From Lumbricus rubellus (Eukaryota > Annelida > Clitellata > Crassiclitellata > Lumbricidae): 64,000 nt of DNA. The position numbers were made by a program, and so were the translations under genes. Under the pieces are notes generated by a model. It was given only the letters and a program-made list of their open reading frames with translations. It did not search any database and was not told where the DNA came from. The stretch is from positions 34,907,807 to 34,971,806 of the forward strand of contig OX243816.1 of NCBI GenBank assembly GCA_945859605.1, written 5' to 3'. Below are positions 13,401 through 22,882 of this stretch, one piece after another. Numbering within the stretch: the first letter of the stretch is position 1; every line of letters begins with the position of its first letter.

Positions 13401-16186
13401 AAATGGAAGATATAGGTCAGTGCTATGTGCCGTCAATACCGAAATTTAAAAACAGGTCATTAACGGCGACCAATTGAAACAGCCGTTCACTGATGTAATG
13501 CAAACAATGTACCAGTAAGCAAGTCCTGCAGAAATTCGGCAGGGCTTATTGGACTGAAAGTGTGTGAGTGCGTTGTCTTGCAGGAGTATTATCTAAATAA
13601 TTATATATGTCCCATCTGACCAAAACGAGGTGTAAGTCGCAACACACGCTTCTGAGATAATGGCCGAAATGTGAAAAAAAACGATTTTTTCATTTTTTGT
13701 GTTTTACAGAAAATGATAAATAAATATGTTTTATGCACATTAAAAGTAAAAACTTTCCAAAAATATAATTTTTAACTTACGCCTGGTTTTGGTCAGATGG
13801 GTCGTATATATCCCAACATTATAATTTAAATTATTGTAATTTAAATTATTTAAATTATTATAATTATGCAGTTATAGTTTCAGAAGATGATGAGCCGTAT
13901 TGATGGTAGTGTTTATGATCTCAGATTCTCTGTACAATGATCATTTCAGATAGTTGTACATCACACTCTGCACTTTTCATTACATGTCATGTTTATTATG
14001 TGTATTAAATTACTTTGCATGAAGGCTACCAGATATAAATGTATTATTATAAGGACATTATGCCTGTGCTTTCAGGTCATTGTCCCAAAGGTCAAAGGGG
14101 AGCCGCTGGGGGTTGTCATAGTGGAGTCTGGGTGGGGCAGCATGGTTCCGACTGTTGTCCTAGCAAACATGTCCCCCACTGGTGCGGCAGCGCGATGTGG
14201 TCAGCTGAACATTGGCGATCAGATCATGTCGATTAACGGAATCAGTCTTGTGGGACTTCCGCTGTCCACCTGCCAGAACTACATCAAGGTCAGTCAACCA
14301 TGACCATAATGGTTGTTATGTTTTTGGGGATGAAGCATCCATTAGGGGCCATTCATATATTGCGTAGTACATTGTATACTTTATTTATACTATTTCTATT
14401 AACAATAATAATATTACTGCTAATGTTCTGTAAAATTCTATCAGTCAATCATTTATTTGTGTGACCAACCAATCTCATTTTGCAGTAGCCTATATAAATT
14501 CCAAATCACATTGTCAAAGGGTAAGGCCACAATTATACAAGGATGATTTTCTATTATTACTACAATGTATTTATTGCGGATTGGTTAGAGCAGTCAGCCT
14601 GTAACGTGGATAGTACGGGTTCGATCCCCGTCCGAAGCGGTTACTGTGCATGGACCTTAAGCAAGACCTTCACTCACAACTTTTATCAAAGTGCAGTTGT
14701 ATCGCAATGTATTATTTACTTTATTATTGCAACTCACTTTTGCTTTTTCCTTCAGGTCGCCAGACATCAGTCAGTCGTTAAATTGGCCGTCGTGTCTTGT
14801 CCTCCGGTCGTTGAAGTTCTCATCAAACGTCCGGACATCAAGTATCAGCTCGGTTTCAGTGTTCAGAACGGAGTGGTCAGTCAGTCCAGTGTCTTTTGTG
14901 TTTACTCAGCATTTGTGGGGCGTGGTGGTGTAGTGGTGGCGTCGTTGCCTTGGAGCGGAAGGTTCGAGGCTCGAATCCACCTCGCCACGTAAGGACCTTG
15001 GGCAAGTCCTTCACTCACAATTGCTAGCGCTTTGGTGTGAAACTTCGATGCAGTGTCCGCTCGGCATTCGGGAGCGCCTCTGAGTAGTGAGCTTGAAGGG
15101 GGCGCTATAACAAGTGCACATACAAACAAATTCAACACCTAGTAGGATACGTTTTGGCTTTTCTGTTTTTGTATTAAGATCCCTCTTCACTGTCTTGTAG
15201 CATTCTACACTGATTTATGCTCTATGCCACTGCTTTAAAAATTGGAACCATGTACCAATTACTTTTTGAAGTTTACAATTACTTTCCTTCCTTCAAGAAT
15301 CTTCCCAAAGCTCACTACTTCTGAGTTTTTTAATAGTTGTTTTACTTACTACATTTACACAAGTCACTAATTGTTTCTCATATAAGTGTTTTTGGTGTGA
15401 ATTTGTGTCTGTTATTTCGAAATAACAATAGCAATTTATAGCTTTAAATGTAATTTGTTGCCTTTTCTGGTTGGAATTCTCAAGCATTCTATGTTCATTG
15501 TAGATTTGCAGCCTTCTTCGTGGTGGAATTGCCGAGCGAGGTGGAATTCGTGTTGGCCATCGTATTATAGAAATCAACGGCCAGAGTGTCGTCGCTATTT
15601 CACATGACAAGATAGTTCACATGTTGGCCACTTCAATTGGAGAAGTAAGATTTAATTTTAGTCGTCATTAGCAAATTAACTCTTGTTTGCAGGCGAAATG
15701 TGCAGACTTATTGTTGCAACAAGACTGACCATTGATTGCTTTGGTGAATAAAAGAACGAGCTGACAAGCTGCTGATTATTTTAACTCTTCATTACTAGTC
15801 CTATTTAAGCATCATGAACATTTGTCATTGTTCAGATCGATTTATTTTTTGTGAAAATCTTTTCTATGCTGTTATTTATATGGTAATGTTGGATTACTGA
15901 AATAAGCTGCCTACCAACTGGTAGTCACTTCCTTCGCCTCTCTTCATCACTTTTCCAGAAGACCTTGAGGACAGATCTATTCGATTGTCTTTTCATTCTG
16001 TTTGGTTTGGATTGCCTCTGTCTTGAAGTCATGCAACTGTATTGTATCTATAAATTTATATAGCACCTCTCGCAGTTTCGCACTAATCACAGACGCTGTC
16101 TCTTTTGCCAACAGATCCAGATGAAGACGATGCCAACGTCAATATTCCGGCTACTCACCGGACAAGACGTGCCGCACTACATCTAG
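1066..16186 (+). CDS. APBA1: X11/Mint-family adaptor (amyloid precursor protein-binding family A, lin-10-like)
   Basis: Split gene joined from exons 1066-1468, 3084-3190, 3870-3900, 7001-7152, 11892-11978, 12340-12507, 13067-13249, 14076-14288, 14756-14875, 15504-15644 and 16115-16186. All introns are GT-AG, and the lengths sum to 1677 nt (558 codons plus TAG) with every junction in phase. From this Met, the PTB domain spans about residues 191-372 (ANYLGSTQL at 200-208, [16 protein letters not shown] after it), PDZ1 about 380-465 ([24 protein letters not shown]) and PDZ2 about 472-552 ([29 protein letters not shown]). The C-terminus HYI is typical of the family. Known X11 proteins bind NPxY-type tails such as APP through the PTB domain and organise trafficking or synaptic complexes through the PDZ pair. 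The low-complexity, acidic N-terminal 180 residues are divergent. Family members usually have longer N-termini, so upstream exons are likely. An acceptor at 1033 or 1051 could join them. Confidence 0.93.
3084..3190 (+). CDS. APBA1: X11 exon 2 (acidic linker)
   Basis: 107 nt between the acceptor gcgaatgcag and the donor gttgga. It enters in phase 1 and leaves in phase 0. It encodes [19 protein letters not shown] and a Ser/Pro tail ending NRSQ. The acidic cluster lies N-terminal to the PTB, where X11 proteins carry partner-binding segments; which partner applies here cannot be told. Confidence 0.7.
3870..3900 (+). CDS. APBA1: X11 31-nt microexon
   Basis: Flanked by ttatttcag and gtaagc, both strong splice signals. 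It encodes [10 protein letters not shown] plus one base. Its length (3n+1) is exactly what shifts phase 0 to phase 1, so that the following PTB exon, which starts with two codon bases, stays in frame. Confidence 0.7.
6942..6975 (+). repeat. SINE/LINE tail fragment (gcgctatataaatt + gaatga tail)
   Basis: ggcgctatataaattc followed by a short gaatgaatga tail is the same 3' tail seen at 51310-51355, and is related to the ends of the full SINEs at 15131 and 62732. It ends about 25 bp before the X11 PTB exon. Confidence 0.6.
7001..7152 (+). CDS. APBA1: X11 exon: start of PTB domain
   Basis: 152 nt between the acceptor gtgttgtag and the donor gttagg. It encodes [18 protein letters not shown] and [12 protein letters not shown], the first strand and helix of the X11 PTB domain. 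Confidence 0.92.
9940..10915 (-). mobile_element. 3' fragment of a CR1/L2/jockey-like non-LTR retrotransposon
   Basis: Antisense in the X11 intron. Two overlapping frames (10874-10644 and 10711-10358) give the conserved region after the RT domain: [27 protein letters not shown], then [19 protein letters not shown] and GPPVWNFLP. One frameshift lies near 10,700. The catalytic RT core is missing, so the copy is 5'-truncated. The 3' end is the attta-rich tail at about 9,940, next to a (TA/TG)n tract. Assignment to the CR1/L2/jockey group is by the motif pattern; the exact clade is uncertain. Confidence 0.8.
11892..11978 (+). CDS. APBA1: X11 PTB exon
   Basis: 87 nt, phase 0 to 0, acceptor ttttgcag, donor gtcagt. 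It encodes [20 protein letters not shown] followed by IMVLNTDLQ, a classic X11 PTB core. A (CA)n tract begins just after the donor. Confidence 0.93.
11983..12110 (+). repeat. (CA)n microsatellite with catg interruptions
   Basis: An imperfect (CA)n run, interrupted by catgca, starting a few bases past an X11 donor site. Confidence 0.9.
12340..12507 (+). CDS. APBA1: X11 PTB exon
   Basis: 168 nt, phase 0 to 0, acceptor tttttctag, donor gtgaga. It encodes [19 protein letters not shown], then a variable insert rich in Ser/Arg, then [11 protein letters not shown]. The variable insert between the two conserved strands is also length-variable in the known family. Confidence 0.95.
12695..12760 (+). 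repeat. Diverged SINE/LINE tail module
   Basis: gagtgcacctctgaatgg followed by aagaagtgctatgcaaat corresponds to gagcgcctctgagtag and aagcgctatataaatt in the intact SINE tails at 15085-15115 and 62670-62712. Confidence 0.5.
13067..13249 (+). CDS. APBA1: X11 PTB C-terminal exon
   Basis: 183 nt, phase 0 to 0, acceptor gatttcag, donor gtcagt. It encodes [20 protein letters not shown], the C-terminal PTB helix that contacts the peptide, and the helical extension [19 protein letters not shown]. Confidence 0.95.
13605..13809. mobile_element. ~200-bp MITE with ~28-bp terminal inverted repeats
   Basis: The left end cccatctgaccaaaac (13611) with aggtgtaagt is mirrored by acttacgcctgg and ttttggtcagatggg ending at 13801. 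The inverted repeat may extend to a TAtG/CgTA edge, which suggests a TA target as in Tc1/mariner derivatives. There is no coding capacity. It lies in the X11 intron between PTB and PDZ1. Confidence 0.7.
14076..14288 (+). CDS. APBA1: X11 PDZ1 exon
   Basis: 213 nt, phase 0 to 0, acceptor gctttcag, donor gtcagt. It encodes [50 protein letters not shown] and [13 protein letters not shown]. This is almost the entire first PDZ domain, including the carboxylate-binding region. Confidence 0.96.
14572..14692 (+). mobile_element. Truncated tRNA-derived SINE (head + start of body)
   Basis: It has an A-box-like ttggttagagcagt and a B-box ggttcgatccc, followed by ggaccttaagcaagacct and tcactcacaac, which match the body of the complete SINE at 14915. 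The tail is missing. The acceptor stem does not pair, so it is not a functional tRNA gene. Confidence 0.7.
14756..14875 (+). CDS. APBA1: X11 PDZ1/PDZ2 junction exon
   Basis: 120 nt, phase 0 to 0, acceptor tccttcag, donor gtcagt. It encodes [20 protein letters not shown] and [11 protein letters not shown]. It ends PDZ1 and opens PDZ2, whose binding loop is QLGFSV. Confidence 0.95.
14915..15131 (+). mobile_element. Complete tRNA-derived SINE, copy 1
   Basis: The head ggcgtggtggtgtagtggt (A box) and ggttcgaggctcgaatcc (B box) is followed by the body ccttgggcaagtccttcact, then gcagtgtccgctcggcattc, ggagcgcctctgagtagtga and the tail ggcgctataacaagtgcaca. Near-identical copies lie at 62517 (+) and 50197 (-). 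It sits in the intron before the last two X11 exons. Confidence 0.85.
15504..15644 (+). CDS. APBA1: X11 PDZ2 exon
   Basis: 141 nt, phase 0 to 0, acceptor cattgtag, donor gtaaga. It encodes [20 protein letters not shown], then [10 protein letters not shown] and [12 protein letters not shown]. The RGGIAERGG motif is diagnostic of X11 PDZ2. Confidence 0.95.
16020..16105 (-). repeat. Diverged SINE/LINE tail module (antisense)
   Basis: tatctataaatttatatagc followed by acctctcgcagt and the cgctgtctc end resembles the reverse complement of the gcgcctct...gcgctatataaat tail shared by the SINEs here. A similar sequence lies at 32112-32172. Confidence 0.45.
16115..16186 (+). CDS. APBA1: X11 last coding exon
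   Basis: 72 nt including the TAG, acceptor tgccaacag. It encodes [18 protein letters not shown] and then VPHYI-stop. The conserved KTMPxxxFRLLTGQ motif and the terminal -YI fix the gene's 3' coding end. Confidence 0.96.
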   Translation: MQMKTMPTSIFRLLTGQDVPHYI

Positions 16187-19140
16187 AGTCGCACTATATC
16201 TAAAGATACTTCAGCCAACTTGTTCTGCATTTCTTCAGCCGGAGAAGAATGGCGCCATCAGAAGACGACGGATCCGTCTGTTTTCAGCGCTCGTTACTTT
16301 GCATTGTCAACATTCTTTCATTGTGCGTCGGCTTTCAGACCTTATTCGAAAAAAATATCGCATAAAATGGCCTTACAGTTTCATAATCATCGACGGATCG
16401 GAGCTTTGGGGGCCGCTGTTTTTGTAGATAGATTGTTATCGTTAACTCTTTCTTCGTGCAATCGCTTGCTCTGGTCGTGTACTTCAGAGAAATTGTATAT
16501 TTTTGCGTGTGTGCCCCTTGCTTCATCCCTATTTTCGCTCGTGTGTTTATGTTCGTATATCAAGCACTCTAGGAATTGTTGCTTCAGCGTACTGTGCACT
16601 CTGCATGATCAGGGAGTTACATATTTTGTCTGTTGTGCAAAAGATGGCTTCACGGGACGCGTTTTCTACGCGACGCAACAATGCAGCCGTGCGTGCGGCA
16701 TTTGCTTTAGATGTACGATATTGAGTTGGCCCCAGAATGGAAGGTTTAACCAGGATTGTCCAGAGAAAATTTTAATTAGACGATTGATAACAAAGCGCAA
16801 AAAAAGAAATGAAGGTAGAAACGGGACAGAAGACAGCAAAAGTTTAGAAACCAGGGGCTACTTAACCCCTTTACGGTGATCCCCGAGTTAACTCGTCCAA
16901 TTTTTACTAAGAAATTTTTTTATTACACGGTAAACGGGTTAAGACCTCGTGGAAATGGGAGAAAAACGGCACATTACTACTACTGGTGTTATGACTAGTT
17001 TTGAAAAGTCATCAGATTTATTGACTTTCAGTGAATTTAAATTACAAAATTGACTTTAAAAGTGAGGACTAAAAACTCATTACATTTTGCTGAAATGGAA
17101 TGATAAAATTCTAAATCGACAGCTAACTTGTTAGAAATAGTCTGCCATTGCAAACCTTCCTTTTTTCTCAGCCAATCAACGTAGACTGTGAATGTTTGTG
17201 TTATTACGTCACTGCAGGGTTGTGTCTGTTCAAGGTCTTGTGCTAGTATGTGATTGTACTGTTCGTGGTTAATGCTCATGTGTGATTCGACTGATTGCAT
17301 ACTTGATGGTCAAATGTGATTGGTGTGATTGATTTAGAACATTTTGGACTCTACTCTTTGCATCCATTGCCATTGCTGTTGCTTGCTACTTACAGGATAA
17401 ATAATTGAACACTATGATGATCATGCTTGACTTACTCAGTGTTTTGCGTATGAAGATGATGTTCACAGTATCTTAGCAGAACCATTGTCTGCTTGTTGTG
17501 AGTGGAGCTATGACTAAATTTAAGGACATGGCCAATCAAACGAGCATTGTATGGATTGCATGGAAGCCAGTTCAGAATGACAAAACTTACATGTTGCACT
17601 GCATGAGATGTGGAGCAATCACATAGCATGTGCTGCAGAGCAGAGAGAAATGCACCCAAGCAAGGATGACAATGAAGCACTAAGTACTTCTATACTGAAA
17701 TACTAAGGTGGAACAGAGCACAGCCGGCCAGGCTGTTATCTCATATTAAGGATCTTAAATGTAGCTAGTCCCGACTATTGTTAGATATATTATGACCAAG
17801 CTTTTGAAATCTACTCCCCTAACTAGCTTAGCTGCAGCATTTATGATGGATTGAGTATGATTAATTCAAGTGTCATGTTCAGCAAAATGGCTGAATGTAC
17901 TATAATCCACCCGAGTGCGTACAAATGCATGTATAGGGTTAGAAGCAGTCGTGGCAGAGCAGGTAGCATGTTATGAGCATTGTGTGTATCCATTGTTTAC
18001 AGTATTTTAGGTGTGAATTGTGTGTTGACGCCTGCAAGTTGTTTGTGTTCTGTAATACGTGAGACGATAGGAGCATGATTGTGTTTGCTGTGCCATTACT
18101 TAGTTCCTTTCACATGAATGTGAGTTGTCAAACTTGAATTACGCATATTTTTAGTTCGAAATGTGCAGAGAATCCTTAGATTCCATACGTAGTAAATTCA
18201 TTTGAATATTGTCTTATAATAATAATATATCGAGGAAACTCATACTTCATGCCTTACCGGTTTCATTTAAACTTTGTAACAGCGTTTGAGTATTTATCTT
18301 GGTATCGTACTTTAAAATGAGCCTAATATGTTGCTTTGGAAGTTGATTAATTACTTGAACCCAAAAGTATTTAATTAAGTGCAAAAGTTACTGAATTGAA
18401 ATGAAAAAACTGCATTAATGATGCTTTTCCGTATAAACCGAACAATTCCATTTCATGATAAGATTAAGGGAAGATTATGGGATTCATTTATTTGCATGTT
18501 CACGTTCGCATCTTCACACGGTCTTGTAACGTCTCCTGAAGTGTATATAGTCTCATACTCCATTTACTCTAATTTCAATGTTTTTCTCTGTCTTTGACCG
18601 TGTAACTACGAAGCTGAGAAATTATTTTTAAAACTTCAGAAGTTACAGTGTGTGGTTAGTCTGTGTGTATGTGGTGCACGTATAATGCAGAACTTCAATT
18701 CAATTGTTGTTACAAGTGTTTTTGTGGTGCTGGTGTATTATCGCTTACAGTCGAGCTAGGAGCTAAGAAGGTTGTTTCGTTTCGTAAAATGATCGGGAGC
18801 TGACGATTATTATTATAGTGACTGTGCTCATTTGGTTTTTGTATTGCAAACCAGTGTTTCGTAAGATAAAAAAATATCAGTATGCTATTAGGAACCAGTT
18901 GTGTTTTTTGTTGAATGAACTATTCTAGAAGTCGTCATATTTAAAATTGTGTAGAAAATGTGGAATTGAAGCCACAAAAGGCAACACGATAAGGATTAAG
19001 GCCTATTTTGAGTAGCCTAATAATTATAATAATAAATGGCGAGGAATAATGAGGATGGCAGCGGGCACCTACGGGCACTGGTTCCTCGGTTCTTGATGAT
19101 GATGAATAATTATAATATGAGGCAGTCATGTTGTTAAGAT
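16187..19140 (+). other. X11 3' UTR and gene-free flank
   Basis: No exon-like, repeat-like or RNA-gene signal was recognised. A 219-codon open frame at 16220-16879 directly follows the X11 stop. It is Cys/Ser/Leu-rich with no family resemblance, so I treat it as chance ORF in the 3' UTR. The transcript end could not be fixed. Confidence 0.4.
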
Positions 19141-19146
19141 CTTAAA

Positions 19147-19480
19147 GACCAAGGCCAAGACTTTGAACTTCCAGACCAAGACTTTGTACTTCATGACCAA
19201 GACTTTGAACTTCAAGACCAAGACTTTGTACTTCAAGACCAAGACTTTGAACTTCGAGAACAACACTTTGTACTTCGAGACCAAGACTTTGAACTTCAGG
19301 ACCAAGACTTTGTACTTCAAGACCAAGACTTTGAACTTTGAGACCAAGACTTTGAACTTCAAGACCAAGACATTGAACTTCAAGACCAAGACTTTGAACT
19401 TCATGACCAAGACTTTGAACTTCAAGACCAAGATCTTTAGTGACAAGACCAGGATGAGGGCCTTGGTCTCCAGACCAAAA
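19147..19480. repeat. 21-bp tandem repeat array
   Basis: About 16 copies of gaccaagactttgaacttca(a), with tac/aac and ttg/tcg variants. The period is a multiple of 3 and the array has no stops in three frames, so it yields long repetitive ORFs on both strands (TKTLNFK and KFKVLVL types). There are no flanking gene signals. Confidence 0.92.
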
Positions 19481-20304
19481 CTTTGAAGTTCGAACCTCAA
19501 AACCAAGGAAACTTTGAAAAATCACGATCATACCCAGACCTCCATTCCTTAAGTAAAAATTGTCATGTTGGACAACACGCTATTTTAATGAAAACATGAT
19601 GCTTCTACTGAATTCATACTTCAAGGATGGGATGGATGGACGGACGGACGGACGGATGGCTGGATGGATGTCTAGTCTTTGTCTGAAAGGTCAAGGCCTT
19701 GAAGAACATTATCGTTATCTCCAGATTTCTAAAGCGTCACTCAAAGCCAAAGCAGCTGGGCACCAGCATATTCACTAGCTTATGCTTATCCAGGACACTG
19801 AACGTCAATTATAGACCAATAGAAAAAGCCTTTGGCGTCAAGACCAAGTTTTAAAAAGTGAATTCGATTGCGCTACAGACAAGGGACTCGGTCTCGAGGA
19901 CAACAAGACTGCTCCGAGACCTGAACATTGCAAGTTGTAATTTAACTTGTACGAATTAGCCTAACTAGCGGATATTATGAGCTCTGTTAGCTAAGAATAT
20001 TAGAATTGTTGTGAAAACAAGCGCATAGCCTACCTTTTCAAAATCGGCTAGCCGAATATCGGTATAGACTGTAAGGAATGAAATAAAGACATAATATGGC
20101 ACCGATCAAAAGAAATCATGATTTCTCAATCTGATTTTTAAGCGTGTAGGCCTACGTAGCCCTAGGCCCAGAGCAGAGGTGGACAACATACGGCCTGAGG
20201 CACTGTGCGGCTCCTCAGACCTTTGAACTGGCCCTTGACAAGTCATGTCTTAGGATCCTTTTATCCGTTTATATATAATTAGGCCTATATATATGCTGTA
20301 TATA

Positions 20305-21273
20305 CACCGTGTCTCAAAACAAACTGTGCCAAATTGTTTCTGTCAGAACTTCGTCAAATTTCCACCAATCTTAATAACTTTTGGCAGGTAGATGGCAAAA
20401 TGGCTGATATTTTATGCCATATATAAATTATCCACCTCACCTGACTAATATCACCGCACTACCTTGTTAAACACAGATGTGCCAATTTTGCATATAACGG
20501 CGTCACGACGCTTGGCTGCACTGAAATCCATTGCATCAAGCCGGGTGTCAAAGTGAATGGGGCATAGGCCTACTATCGCGACAGCCTTCTTGGCCAGAAG
20601 ATGCTGTCAGACATACGCCGGATATCCCAGGGTAAGTTTTTCGTCTTTCAACAGGATGTCGCCCCGGCGCATCGAGCGCGCGACACCGTCTTTTCCTGTA
20701 GCGAGAGACGCCCGACTTCATCCCTCCAACACTGTGGCCGCCGAATTCACCGGATCTTAACACAGTCTATAGTGTATGGAGTGTGCTGCAGGAGAAGGTT
20801 TACCGCTCCAGAATTATAGCCAACTTCGACGAACTCAAAATGCGCCTCATCGACGACTGGGTGCGCTTTGACCAGTCGATCGTTGATGCTGCTATCTGCC
20901 AGTGACGTCGCTGTCTAGGCCCTTGTGTCCATATACGCGGGACACATTTTGAGCACCAATTCTAACACTTTTGAGCAGATCTGTCATAACAATTAAAAAC
21001 TCTACTAAGGAACCATATTTTACTTTACTGCATGCTAATTCAGTTGTCAGATTGTTTGTTGCAAGTAATAAAAGTAAGCGTTTTATGCAAAATTGGCACA
21101 TCTGTGTTTAACAAGGTAGTGCGGTGGTATGAGTCAGGTGAGGTGGAAAATTCATATATGGCATAAAATATCAGCCATTTTGCCATCTACCTGCCAAAAG
21201 TTATTAAGATTGGTGGAAATTTGACGAAGTTCTGACAGAAACAATTTGGCACAGTTTGTTTTGAGACACGGTG
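20305..21273 (+). mobile_element. Mariner/Tc1-superfamily element with ~195-bp inverted terminal repeats
   Basis: The left end caccgtgtctcaaaac (20305) and right end gttttgagacacggtg (21273) are inverted copies, and the arms match for about 195 bp (20305-20499 vs 21078-21273). A TA lies just outside each end (20303-20304, 21274-21275), as expected for this superfamily. The interior holds only the C-terminal half of a transposase, so the element cannot mobilise itself. It inserted in (TA)-rich DNA. Confidence 0.9.
20505..20965 (+). pseudogene. Mariner-type transposase remnant (C-terminal half)
   Basis: Read across frames, it gives GCTEIHCIKPGVKVNGAYYR, FFVFQQDVAPAHRARDTV, FIPPTLWPPNSPDLN, LQEKVYRSRI, FDELKMRLID, RFDQSIVDAAICQ and GTHFEHQF. 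The second catalytic Asp (QQD) is present. The third region (PDLN followed by a small deletion where an Asp is expected) is damaged. There is at least one frameshift, an in-frame TGA after ICQ, and no N-terminal DNA-binding half. Confidence 0.85.
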
Positions 21274-21299
21274 TATATATATATATTCTATATAAAGCA

Positions 21300-21725
21300 A
21301 AAATATGTCGTCACAATTAATAAAAAAAAGTCCATGTAGACCTAACTAAGGTATCCTCACAACAAATTAGTAACATATTATGTCAATGAACAGAGCCAAT
21401 GACGTAACAATGGTGTTTGTCGAGATGACGTCACAAATACAATGCGGATTAGCAGTTGCATTAACCCAAGAACACGCCACTAACGTAACAATAGAGTTGT
21501 GCACCAAGGACATAATATTCCGTCATAGCAGCAATTATTATTGCCCATTAACAAAAGCAGTGACGAAACAAATCTGTATGACAAAGAGAAGTCGTCACAA
21601 TACGAGATCCATGACAAATTAGGCCTATGCTTTATTATTCATCATTCATCATGTCAAATTTCATCCATCGGCAACGTTAGTGACGTAATAATAGTCCAGA
21701 AAGAGATGTCATCACAATGAAGTGA
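21300..21725. repeat. Degenerate dispersed TGACGT-containing units
   Basis: Three ~43-bp units (21398-21440, 21561-21603, 21679-21722) share an a(g)tgacgta/aacaat start and an agagatg(a)cgtcacaa end, with further partial copies at 21303 and 21478. Spacing is irregular (163 and 118 bp). There is no coding potential. Confidence 0.45.
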
Positions 21726-21949
21726 CCATATCACATAAGAGGTTAGGCCTACCATGGTAATGTATTTATTATAGACTATGAAATCACAATGCGATTAATA
21801 TTATAGTTAAAGGGCTACGATTTCACGCTAACTACAACATAGGCCCAGGTGAAATAATTAACCGTATATTAAAGGCTTACAGTATTCCTTTCGATAAAAT
21901 ACATGTTGGAATAATAACGCGTAGCCTAGTCCTACGTTATTCCGGATCG

Positions 21950-22146
21950 TTATCTAAATCTCTCTATCTCTCTGGCTCTGTCTCAGTCTCCATCTTCGTC
22001 TCTAGCTATCTCTGTCTCTTTGTCTCTATGTATCTCTCCCTGTCTCTGTGTCTTTGTAGGCCTATATCTCTGTCTCTATGCTTCTGTCTCTGTATCTTTC
22101 TGTCTCTGTCTCTGTGTCTCTCTGTCTCTGTCTGTCTCTGTCTGTC

Positions 22147-22177
<31 letters not shown>

Positions 22178-22245
22178 TTCTATGTGTATGTGCATGTGCA
22201 TGTGTATATGTCTGTCTGTCTGTCTCTGTTGCGCGTACACCCACG
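21950..22245. repeat. (CT/CTGT)n microsatellite tract
   Basis: Imperfect tctctg/tctg repeats that create long Ser/Leu/Val/Cys open frames on both strands. These are not genes. Confidence 0.9.
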
Positions 22246-22882
22246 CACAACGCTGCTTAATTGGTGTGTATAATCGACTTAACAATCAGGCCTACAGTCA
22301 TGCTTTCATGTTTGAGCGGATTCAGGCCTAGATAAGACTGTTGTAAATTTGGTTGACGAGTCTAAGTGAGTAACTGTTCATTGTCAGAATCCACTTAACT
22401 CAATGGCGTTTTAAATGCGAGTTACGTAGGCCTATAGTTGAAGCTTTTACCGCAGTTAACGCTCCGAATATTGATTGCAGTTGAGTGAATTGCAGCTATT
22501 ATAGTTTAGCTTTCTGTATAATTTCTGGCTTCCGGTAATCACGAAGACCGACAATTTTGTGCAATTTTCAAATGGATCTGTTGTGTAACTTTAAATCGTT
22601 GCTTTCTCGCTCAAATACAAACAGGAAGTCGTCATCAGAATGCACTATCGAGAGGATTTATGTCCATATATATTTAGCCTATGTGTTTATGTCTTTGTAT
22701 ATTTTTTAATATTTTGACGGTGCCCTTAATAGATGCATCATGCAAGGGTTTGCAGTTATGTTATGTGCGACGCATTGTGCGTGTTCGCAACATTCATTCA
22801 TTCATTCGTCGAACCATCCACCCACCTATTCCTACCCAATTAATAAGTAGGCCTAAATCATTAAGAAATCAAGGCTATCTTA

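Noticed and set aside
14574..14640. Possible tRNA gene
   Set aside because: A and B boxes are present, but the acceptor stem does not pair. The sequence continues into the SINE body.
16220..16879. 219-codon open frame just after the X11 stop
   Set aside because: It overlaps the X11 3' UTR, shows Cys/Ser/Leu-rich chance-like composition, no domain, and begins only 34 bp after the stop.
19126..19531. Long ORFs on both strands resembling leucine/lysine-repeat proteins
   Set aside because: They are translations of a 21-bp tandem repeat, whose period is a multiple of 3 and which lacks stops.
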